Of a stretch of 64,000 nt of DNA, positions 12,420 to 22,739 are shown piece by piece (positions within the stretch are counted from its first letter, which is position 1; every line of letters begins with the position of its first letter). The notes under the pieces were generated by a model. It worked only from the letters and a program-made list of their open reading frames with translations. It was not told the DNA's origin and ran no database searches. Made by a program: the position numbers and the translations under genes. The stretch comes from Conidiobolus incongruus B7586 (Eukaryota > Entomophthoromycota > Entomophthoromycetes > Entomophthorales > Conidiobolaceae): assembly GCA_000697335.1 (NCBI GenBank), contig JNEM01013675.1, positions 27,621 through 91,620 of the forward strand, read 5' to 3'.

Positions 12420-13310
12420 CATAAATTAGATTTGATATTCATTTTTCAAAATACATTTTTGCAAAATAAACATATTTTTTTGTACTTTATGTGATAAACT
12501 TTTAATGATATTTTTTACTTTATATTAGTTTAAAAAGAAAGAAATAGTAAAATTTTAACTTCTGATTCTAAACATATTGATAGTTGTAGAAAAATAAAAT
12601 ATTTATAAAACATATAAGAGAATTAATATTTTCAAACTATGTATAGAGATTTATAATGTTTTTTCATCAAAATATTTTTTGTTAAAAATTATAAATAAAT
12701 TTAGCCATATTTAAATTAACTTATAATTAGCAAAAGTCATTTATTTTAATATCTCTATAACTTAAGCATAAGCCTTTTAAAGCTATTCAAGGTTTATACA
12801 CAACTCATAAAAATAATATTTTATCTAAAACTACCATTTATTGTTAAATCTGTTACTTTAAAGATAAAAAGAATAATATTAAAAATTTTCTTAAATTATA
12901 AAGATTAATTTTTATTATTATTTTTTTTCTCTTATTAATAAATTAAAAGAATATATTAAAAGTTGCTTTTTTATTTTAATTAAAAAATTATCTAAATAAT
13001 TTAATATTAATTAAAAGTACATTATATATATTAAAGTTTAAATTTAAATTAATCAATAAAAATATAAAACAAATATTTTATAATTAAACTAAAGCTTAAA
13101 TAAACTAAAGTAGCTATAATTAATTATAATTAAAAGCAAATGCTTTTACACTGAATTATTATAATTAATAAATCTTAAATTCCCTTATAAAATCTTTTAT
13201 TTAAAAACAAAACAAAACATTAGGTTAAGTTAAAATAACCTCTTATAAATTTTAATAAATATTTTATTTATAAGTAAATGTTAAATATTGTAATATATTA
13301 TATTAGTATA
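12420..13310 (-). repeat. Decayed AT-rich dispersed repeat, copy B (inverted)
   Basis: Reverse complement of copy A (about 6015-6830). The best block is 12700-12800. The outer part, near 13190-13290, also aligns around ATTTATAAATAAAATA in copy A. It begins within about 60 bp of the flippase stop codon. It is heavily AT-shifted, has no open frame and its family cannot be assigned from sequence alone. Confidence 0.65.
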
Positions 13311-13618
13311 TAGTATTTTTTAAAGATAAATTAATTAATAATAAAAAATTATTAATTTTTTTATATTATTTATTATATAATAATAATTTGATTTAATTTT
13401 GATTTTAAAAATTTGCTATTATTTGATTTCTATTCTAATACTTAAAAATGCCTAAGTTATAAACACCAATTACATTGGTTATAGACTAATACTCAAATAA
13501 ATAACATTAGATTTTTCTTTAAATTTTAAATTATATGAGAGTAAAACATCATATATTCTAATTTACATTTACATTTTAAATACTGATTTTATTAAGAATA
13601 TTTAGTTTTAAAAATAAT

Positions 13619-13620
<2 letters not shown>

Positions 13621-13654
<34 letters not shown>
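13621..13654. repeat. (AT)n microsatellite
   Basis: Seventeen AT units followed by TTTGGT, the same right-hand flank as the tract at 7702. Confidence 0.95.
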
Positions 13655-13657
<3 letters not shown>

Positions 13658-14114
13658 GTATTTATTAAAATAAAACTTTCTATAATTAATAAAAAGTAAA
13701 AAAATCTAATTCAAGGATAATAAATAATTATAGTATTTCTCTAGGCAACAATTTATATAAGCCATAATGTTGATTATTATTTTAAGATTTATAGAATTAT
13801 TATTTTAATTGTATATTTCAAAGTTGTTTCAATTTTAATTGTTATCTGTGTACTATATGGTTTCTACTTAAAATATAACGAATCTACGACATTGTTTATT
13901 GTAAAGTATATTATTTTTATAAAACAATTAAAAAGTATGTGCAATGAATTAATCGTCTGAGCTTGATGCTAATTTGAAGGTTGATCATTTTAAAAGAAAT
14001 TAGTAAACAATTACTTAATAATTGATTTAAATGAATAATAGTTGTTTTGATATATTTCTTACAGAAATTCTAGGGATTGATACATTTGATAGTAAATATC
14101 GATATGCATCACCT

Positions 14115-15759
14115 TTAGCTCTTATTATTTTTGTCGACATAAAGGAATTTCCTATTCTTGAAATATTTATCTTTGGTACCTTCAGGTTTAGGTTGTCTAA
14201 GTTCTGGATTTTCCAATTCGATACCTTGTGCAGGAGTAAATGACAGAGAGGTAGTAAACCCAGAAGCATTGGCAGTAGCATTCATAATTGTTTTGTGGCG
14301 CTTATTAATTGTACCCTTAATACGAGGATCTGCAACAGCTGCTCTGACTTTGCCGTTACTGGTACCAATCATACCAAGTCCTTCAGAGGAATCAATGCCC
14401 ATGGCTTCTTCTTCGGCGACACCAAATGCCATACGGTTTCGAGCTTTTTGAAGTTCGGTGATTGCATACGCTTCTTTAGCTTTGCGAATTCTGCGACCTG
14501 CTCTACGTTTCTTGGGGCCATCATCTGGTACAGGTAAAGCTTTGACGTTTTTGCTAGGTGGTGGTTCAATTAAACGCTCCATTCGTTTATCTGCTTCCTC
14601 ACGGAATTTACGGCCAACGGAACCATCAGGTGCTTCTTGAGAAAGATCAATTCTGGCTGCTAATGCGCACCTATATAATGTTCAGTATAAATGAATAAAT
14701 GATCTCAGTTTAATGTAAAAACTTACTTGGCTGAGAGAATTCTCACAAATTTGTTTCTCAAATCTGGTGGACTGGCCTGAATAATTGGTGCACTATAAAT
14801 GAGACCTTCGTGGGCTTTATTGCTCACTCTAGATAGACCAGTTGCAACTAATCGATTGGCACCCAGTGTTTGAATGTTACAGGATGGAATTTTACATAAA
14901 GCAGCGATACCACCAGCTACACCCATTAGTTTAGCTGCTGTTCTAGTGCCTATAATAGCGGAAAGGTTAGGCGCAATAAATGTCATACGAGATTCAACAT
15001 AATTAAGGATTTTGGTTCTATCATCGTCTAGATCTAGGGCAAGTTGAGCAGCTTCTAATATATGTGCTAACTGTGTCTCGGAGAGGGGTTTACCAACCGT
15101 GGCAGCTCCTTGAATGTTGACAATCATGATAGTTCCAGAAGGTAAAATCGGCTTCAAATCAACTTTACTCAAATCCATTTCATTGCCAATCGCTTTAACT
15201 GTTCTTGCATAATCTAAAGGATTAGGGACTAATTGTTCCAATTCAGGGAAACGCGCAGCGTAATGATCTCTAAGATACTATAAAATTCAAGGTTAATATG
15301 GCCAAAATTATTGAAACTAATAATAAAAATATACCTTATGAATAACTACAATTTCATTATCTATTTCAACAGTTAAATTGTTTGCAGAAATAATTAACTG
15401 GTATTCTGGATCTTGTTCTATAGTACTTGTGAGCTGTAAATTATGTTCTTTAGGTTGCTCATTAATTTTCTATAAAAGAAAAATTAATTAAATGAATATA
15501 CGTAAATTTAAAATATGTATAATACCTTCATAATATCTTGATAATTTTCAGTAAATTTTAATTTTGAAATTTTATGAATACTTTTAATAATTTCGTCTTT
15601 AGTATTAGTGTTATTAGTAGTATCATTAGTGACGGTTTTTGTGTTATTAACTAAATCGTATGAATTGAATTTAGATTCTGTAGCTGGGGTTTCATTAGTT
15701 TGTTCTGTTTCGGATTCATCAGAATCTAAGTTGGCTAATAAATCATCAATATCAGACAT
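14115..15759 (-). CDS. PRP31: Prp31, U4/U6 (tri-)snRNP splicing factor
   Basis: Four exons: 15526-15759, 15335-15469, 14727-15277, 14115-14670 (491 aa; human PRPF31 is 499). Prp31 binds the 15.5K protein on U4 snRNA and is needed for U4/U6.U5 tri-snRNP assembly. The N-terminus MSDIDDLLANLDSDE is followed by the Nop-type core, with LSAIIGTRTAAKLMG, CKIPSCNIQTLGA and EGLIYSAP (about residues 190-290). The C-terminal Prp31 domain has CALAARID, EPPPSKNVKALPVP, RRAGRRIRKAKE and the final LSFTPAQGIELENP. All junctions restore frame: phase 0, 0, 2. The start is the ATG at 15759 since nothing upstream in frame offers an ATG. It is the last of three minus-strand genes in tandem. Confidence 0.95.
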
Positions 15760-16318
15760 TATAGAATACAATTAATCTATTACAAATAATAATTTTTAAT
15801 ATTTAAGAATTTGTGCCAATTGAAATCTAAATTTTATAACCATAATTAAAGCCATAGCTATTATGGGATTATATTTTCCAATCTGTTCTATTTGACAATA
15901 CCAAAATTTAAAAAATGTACTTAATAATTATATATAATTATTGGGTAAATTTTTAGATAATTGTATTATTAAATCAATGTAAATGATTGAATTTCAATGC
16001 TTGATTATTCTCTATAACGAAAAATAACAATGTATTTAAACTTGCCTAATTTCAATTTAAAACAAAATTAAATACAATCTACTTGTATTACTAAGTTATA
16101 AAGTAATGAATTTGTTCACTACTCGGTCATATTATTCTTAAAATTTTCATACTAGTGTGTTTAAATACGAATGTTAAATCAATCCTCATATTCAGTTTAT
16201 TCGTGTTTATAATGTAGTAATTATTGATGATTAGAATATTTGGCTATATAGTAACCAAAAATACTAATACAATTAGGTTAATCATGATTGAATTTATTAA
16301 TTCGATGAAGTTTATAAA
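15760..16318. other. Intergenic: Prp31 promoter and prenyltransferase 3' end
   Basis: Sits between two same-strand genes. AT-rich; no feature recognised beyond the expected Prp31 promoter and the RAM2 terminator region. Confidence 0.6.
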
Positions 16319-17688
16319 TTATTGCTTATTAACATTCAAATCACTCAATGGGATATATTTCTCATCTATTAATTTGGCTAATTCTTCCTTTCTAAAATTC
16401 CAATATTTGGCTCTGATAATATCTCTCTTGGTCAATTGTTCAGCCAACTAAAATTATTATTGTTAAAATAGTCAATAATCAAAACGATCAAACTAAATAC
16501 CTGTAGAGCCAATTGGCCATGATCTTGATTTTGGGTAGATTTGAATGATTCTACATATGTTTCAAATTCAAAATCTGCAAAAAATTTGGAAGAAATAGGG
16601 GGAGTTTGTGATTTGATGGTATCAATTGCTTCCAGTAACTTTGGTAAAGAATTTTCTTTGAAATAATGTCGAATTATGCTAAATCATATAATATTAATAT
16701 TTTTCATTGATATAATAAAATGTTATATAGTACGAGGGTAAATAGTTCCATGAGCATTCATTATGAGGAGCCAATTGTATCTTAGAAATGGTATATCTAT
16801 TTAAATATTTAATAAACAATTGATGGATTAAAATAACAATATATTAATTACTTGATTTCACTTTCTAAAATTTCATCAGTGAGTTTTTTGGGACGTTGTG
16901 TTAATATATAAAATCTTTGATTCCAAGCAGAGTTATTTCTAATATCAGATTCAATCATTTCATTAACGAATTCTAATTCATCATCCCATGTATTAAATGT
17001 TCTAACCACCCATTGACTAATTTTTTGGAAATAAATTAAATCATAGCATTATTAAGTTGAATATAATAATTACCTATAACTCCAAGCATGAAAATTTTTA
17101 GAATCCTCCTCCAATACATTTCTTAAGAATTTTCTTTCAAACTTAGATTCCTTTAAATGTCCAATTACAAATTGGCGATATTGCCTTCAAAAAAAATTAA
17201 TTCAATATGCAATATTTCTAAAATATTAAATATTCACCATAATTGATAACATTTTGGATTTTCTTCAACCAAATTATTTAAAAATTCCAACTCTTTCAAT
17301 AAGTCTATCTTTAAATTTAATATCAACTTCTGTCTATATAGCCTAGTGCAAACATTAACTCAAGTTTGTTATATGACATTAAGTTTGAATAATACCAAAC
17401 AGTATAATGAGCTGGATTTAAACGGATCACTTCTTCAGTAAGCTTTAAAGCTCTTTCACTCTGTTCATCTTTTTGAACAATCGCTCGAAAGTAATCCATC
17501 GTATTTTTATCTAAGAACAAGTTTTAAAATTGATTTTAAATACATATTATGTTAAAGATATTACATTCATGCGAATAAGCAATTGGGACTATAGGATTAG
17601 GACCTTCGTCTTGCTCAATAGGAACAATATCACTCCATTCTGGGCGCTCGTTGAATGGAACGAATTCTTCATATTTCGTTTCTGCCAT
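16319..17688 (-). CDS. RAM2: Protein farnesyltransferase/geranylgeranyltransferase I alpha subunit
   Basis: Eight exons: 17565-17688, 17396-17510, 17238-17342, 17074-17184, 16852-17016, 16734-16796, 16501-16678, 16319-16447, giving 329 aa (yeast Ram2 316, human FNTA 379). It is the shared alpha subunit that, with either beta subunit, attaches farnesyl or geranylgeranyl to CaaX proteins such as Ras and Rho. The spliced product aligns along human FNTA: IAYS..., DYFRAIVQKDEQSERAL, AHYTVW, EENPKCYQLWQYRQFVIG, DSKNFHAWSYRQW, DIRNNSAWNQRF and APHNECSWNYL. These W-containing PFTA repeats form the alpha-alpha superhelix. The second intron uses acceptor CACTAG so that VW-LYRQ matches VWHFRR; the downstream TATATAG would create a stop. 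A RhoGEF lies nearby, but no functional coupling is implied. Confidence 0.93.
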
Positions 17689-17963
17689 ATTATAATAAAA
17701 TAATTCTTAAATAGTTAAATTTCAACGATTATCTGATGTCACAAACTCAAATGTTAAATTGATATGAATTGATTTTATTTTTGTGGGACTATCTAGTGCA
17801 GGTTAACTAAATCTATAAAAATTATAAATAATGTTTTATTTTGAATTGATGTAACAATTTAACTATACTTATAATATTTAAAAAAGCTGATAAAAATAGA
17901 TTCGATGAATTTATTATTTTTGCCAATATGATCATTAAATGAAGAAATACGATTAGTTATTGA

Positions 17964-20900
17964 CTAATTCCAATCATTCACATTTTCAAATACTTTACCA
18001 TAGCAAGTGAAGAAGAGAGGGAAGAATGGCGATAACTGATCTAATCTCATACGTATAATATCCTGAATGGGTCTCAAAAATCCTTTCATTTGTTTCAGTT
18101 TTTGTTTGGATGGAAGAGTAAATTCGAATTGATTAGATAGTTCCAAGTCGACATTATTATTCGTGAATTGAATGTATGCCCAGATCGATTTGTTAAGAAT
18201 TTGTCCAATTTCAATACATGTAAGCTCGGGTGTCATATGGTAAAGGTAGTTAAGTGGGGAAGTGATGAGGTTCGATTGAGTTAAGCATAGAATAAGTCTT
18301 TGAGTCAAATATAAATATACTGGAAAATCTCTCGTGGTCGATTTTTTGATACTTTGACCTTCAAATCGTCCTTTACTATTCCAGAAAGAGGTTAGAGAAA
18401 CCAGTAAAGTTAGGAAAATTTTGGAAGTTTTAGCCAATAGTTCTTTGTGGGTAGTTGATAGTAGTAAAAATTCTATCAGGTAAGGATGCGTAATAAATTT
18501 GTTCAAAAGTTCCCATTCAGGAATAGCTAATGGAATTATGGTATATTTCTTTTTAAATAGATCAAAATCTCCTTTGTTAAATGGCGTGCATTGATATTGG
18601 ATTGCGAGGTATCGAATAAAAACGCTATAGATCATTGGAGAATCATTGAACATTTTCAAGACATTAAGAAGATCATTGAGATTGGCGAATTGCTCATTGG
18701 TCGGATTGGGAAACTGTGGGAAATAGCAAGAAGAATTTGTTTCCTTGAGCTGATTTCGGTAATTCTTTTTGTACCTTGGAAGATCTGTATGCATAGCTCC
18801 TGTTCCACGATCTGAAATAGCAAATTCTCTATTAGCTTGTAGAAGACTAATTGTCATGGGTTCTATCAATGGCAAATTGGTTATAGAGTTTTGCGACTCG
18901 ATATGGGAGAATAGTTGATCAACAAACAATGATGCAATATGTTCACTGCAACCTTTTTGACTAAGAATATAAAATAATTGCTTAGTGGATTGAAACAAAG
19001 GACTTGGTTCATGATTTAATTTATATTGAACCCTTTGGTTAAAGGAATCAAATAAACAATCTACAGCGAATTTAACTATCCTTTTCATGGATATTAGAGA
19101 GATATTGTTTTGAAATTTCAAGAATAATAAGGTGAGGATAATACCGTGATGCCGAGTGTTCATGTCAAGTTTAGACACATAATTAAGTAAAACACTACAA
19201 TCAAAGAGGTTATTATGTTCTAATGGGAATTTTCTAGATGCGAATAAAAACGTAAAACTTTCGAGAGCTTGATTTTGAAGAGATGGATCGAGTTGTTTGA
19301 ATTGATGAGACCACTTCGCGAGAACTAACTGAGTTTTATCGATTGGATAAGAAGCATTATGTGTATTAGATTCGATGATTAAATTCATTAATGGATTGTA
19401 TAAAGTTTGTCCTAACGGGTGGTAATGGTACTCGGGAATACTGACATCGTTAATAAATTGATTAAAGAATCCGGGTGATTGCAACTGGTGTGCTAGATTA
19501 AATAATGCTTCGAACAGTTCAGTACGAGAAGATGCAAAATCCTGCTCATGTAAAGCCATTCTAGATCTAGTATGTGATAGTATTGATTGTGTATGGCTGT
19601 AAATTGTAGCAAGCTGTTCATAAGATGATAGTGGGTCCAAAGTTTGGTCTGTAGGAAGACGACGGGTTTTTGAAGAATGTACCTGTACTTGTTTAGATAT
19701 ATTACAAACTAACTCGTAACTGACATCTAATAAATTGTTAATGTACTCTTTCAGCTTATTTGTCAAGGTGTCATTCTTGCTATCAAGCTGTTGATATATA
19801 TTTTGAATCGATTGAATGACTCGATCCAAATAAACTATCAACCAATATGCATCTCTTATTACAATGTTGATGTATTTAGAATCACCTAAGTTACAATAAT
19901 AAAAGGATGAGGGATCCCCAAGAGCTTTTACTAGTATGCTACCGGTATTAGAATCTTTGATTGCAGGAATAAAAAATCCTATAAAGTTCTCGTTAATATA
20001 AGGTATTATACTATCTTCGATGGATTTGAGAGAAAACATTTCCAATCCATATCTTAAAACACCTATATATGATGTTAATATTTGTATATTGTAAATAAAC
20101 ACTTGTTTACCATAAAAACAGTGAGGAAGAGCTTTCATGGCATATATAAATGAATAAAGTAATTCATATCCAACATCTATTCACGCGTAAGATATATGTA
20201 ATATACATTTTAAATGAACAATTTACCAGAATAATCTGAATTAGCAGAATCTATTTGTTGACTATAGTTAAGCTTTATAACGACATGCATAAGGGCCAAA
20301 AAAGTCTGAACCACTGATTGACTAAATCTCTGATCGTGTTGATTATTTCTTATGAGAAGTGCCAAATCTAATTTTGCAAAAAGTCGATGTGATTCGTCCG
20401 ATTGGTTATCAGATTTGTCGGCATGGACCATTTGTATTAAATAAAGAGCCAACATCTTGTTGGGTGAACATTGTATTAGATAATTCGCTAGCCATAGAAG
20501 ATTTTTGGTTGGATCACTACTTTTACAGTTACTATCCAAAATAAACTAGACCCAAATTTTAATTTTCAAAAGATGCTTAACCATTAATTGAAAAATTTTA
20601 CCTGATAAACTATGTTTGGAATGAATGCTTGCCTTAATGTCTCGGGAATAATATCCAAAATGATTTTGGAGAATGATTCATTTAATCTGACATCATGTAG
20701 CTCTTGTTTGATATTGAATTGGTCTAGATGAGTTTGGCAAGATAAATATGATTTATTTTGCCACTCTTTTTGATAGTGGAAGTCGAGTGCTTTACAAGTT
20801 TGTAAATTAACATAACTTTGTGTATCAAACGTTAGAACTAATAGCATCTGAATATAGTCCATACTAAATAGCCATTAGTATAGAATCAAAAGAGTGATTA

Positions 20901-21489
20901 GATTAATTTACCTTGTAGTTGAGGAATCATCCAATCTCATTTTAATATTATTATTAGTGAGAATAATATTAAATAATAAAAAGTTATTATCCATTAGCTT
21001 AATGAGATAAATAATTAAATTTGAATTGAAGAAGTTATTTAATTTTAACTCCTGTATTTTGGAAATTCTTTCATAAAGTTTAAACGTTTGTAAATCTAGA
21101 TCCAAATGTTAGTTCTGTAAAGTTTTATGTTGTCAAGAATCTCACGTACCGGCGATATCAACATCATCGTTTTCTGATAGATATTGTAAAATTATCTAGA
21201 CGCAGATTAATTGACATTAAACTATTAAAAGGAAAAAAAATCTTACCAATATCCATTGCTTCCATAATTGAACTAATTGTTCAAGTAGACACCAATCAAA
21301 CTGAAATTCTTCCCTACATTCGGCAGATTGATGGAACTTTAATACAAAATCAAAAAATGGATTTTGTATCTCCAAAAATAAGTTGTTTAATTTAGTTTGA
21401 AATGTGAATTTATCTTGTAAAGTAAGCTGAGAAATTGAAGAGAATTCATCAAGCAATTGTTTTAGATTTTCGGCGGTAGGTAGTCCCAT
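17964..21489 (-). CDS. Unrecognised large helical protein, 1088 aa
   Basis: Six exons: 21247-21489, 21150-21195, 20912-21095, 20602-20863, 20227-20545, 17964-20176; all junctions keep frame. I do not recognise the family. The sequence is leucine-rich and predicted almost wholly helical, with no signal peptide, no catalytic motif and no clear transmembrane segment. Recurrent hydrophobic helices such as NLLWLANYLIQCSPNK and RDAYWLIVYLDRVIQSI suggest a HEAT/ARM-like solenoid. Length is in the range of karyopherins and other scaffold proteins, but I could not match exportin-4 or exportin-7 from memory. Base composition and codon use are like its neighbours, and it is open over a 2.2-kb final exon, so it is a real gene. 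It ends 275 bp before the RAM2 start on the same strand and is divergent from the RhoGEF. Confidence 0.85.
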
Positions 21490-22739
21490 TATAAAAATAA
21501 TTCAAATTAATAAGTTAGCAATTAATAAAATCAGTTCATTTAATGAATGCTAATTCAATATTTAATTGCAATGTAATTGGGACTATTATCATCAATTTAA
21601 GATATTTTCATTTTGTTTTTCATTATGGGATTAAGTGTGTGAAATTCATTTGACAAATTCAGTCGAAATATCCCTTCTAATGTGTGAAATCAAACGCAAA
21701 ACTACAAAGTTAAAGAACTAAGAGTGTATGGTAATCTTTTCATAAGTTTGTTAATGGCTGAGATAATCAAATTATCCCCCTCCCTTTTAATCATGACAAA
21801 GTCAAATCAACTTTTATATTAAACTGATTTTTGATGTTGACATAATCAATAATAATTTAAACTCAAAATAATGTTGTTTAAATTAGTGTGATTAAACTAA
21901 TAATGAGTACTTTGTGTAATAAAGTATATTGAATGATATGAGGATATCATTTGAAATTGAATTATATGATTGATTGAATGATTTGTGACTATTGAGATAA
22001 TGTGATAATGTGATAATGTGATTGCATTATTAATCATGATTTACAGTAAAGATGATGAATATATCATATAATATTTTAAATGATACTTTTGAAATAAAAC
22101 TTCAATTGAAATTATCACATGCTTGAGTAATAATTTATATTAATTTTTGATTATCAAGATATTTTCGTTAAAATTAATATATTCATAATGTATATTTAAC
22201 TAAATGTAATAAATTCTATTAATTTATCATGGATAATTATGAAACGTAATTAAAATTAATAGAGATATTGAAATAAATTCATGAATCGAAATTTTATTGG
22301 ATTAATATTGAATTTAATGAATTATCCGATTCATATTTCAAAATTTAATCTAAAAAATTTTGAAACGTTACAAGCTTAAATTAAATCACTTCATTCAGCT
22401 AAGGTTAGAATCGCAGACTACGGTTGATTGGTATTAACTATGACATTTATTAGTTTTAAATCTCCAATCTGATACTTGTGGTGTAGTCATTTAAATATCA
22501 CTACATCTGCCATTCTGTTCAGTTTTTTTAATTAATTTGCTTTTATCAAGCTGATTTAGGGTTGCTATCATAATTCGCTCTCTATTTCTTTATAAATTGT
22601 AAGATTTCTTGGCTTTTTACTATTCTTAATTTTTTTTGTTTTCTATTCATTCTTATTATTTGCCTTGATTAAACTTGAGAGTTAGTATTTTTATCAAGTT
22701 CGATTACAAGGTTAACAGCTTGAGATATTATCCAACAAA
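21490..22739. other. Divergent promoter region
   Basis: The 1.25 kb separates the 1088-aa gene (minus) from the RhoGEF gene (plus). It holds three tandem copies of an octamer with GATAA cores (21996-22019) and a somewhat GC-richer stretch near 22390-22560. No gene is seen. Confidence 0.6.
21996..22019 (+). promoter_or_regulatory. Three tandem GATAATGT octamers (possible GATA-factor sites)
   Basis: GATAATGT is repeated three times without interruption. The second and third units read TGATAA, matching the WGATAR core of fungal GATA factors, and the first reads AGATAA. It lies in a divergent promoter. It could equally be a minor tandem duplication without function. Confidence 0.4.

Larger units (their letters stand above)
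12365..14114. other. Intergenic AT-rich DNA with repeat copy B and an (AT)n tract
   Basis: The flippase ends at 12364 and Prp31, on the opposite strand, ends at 14115. The interval is largely occupied by the inverted repeat copy B and the microsatellite at 13621. Both genes must terminate inside it. No gene is seen. Confidence 0.65.
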
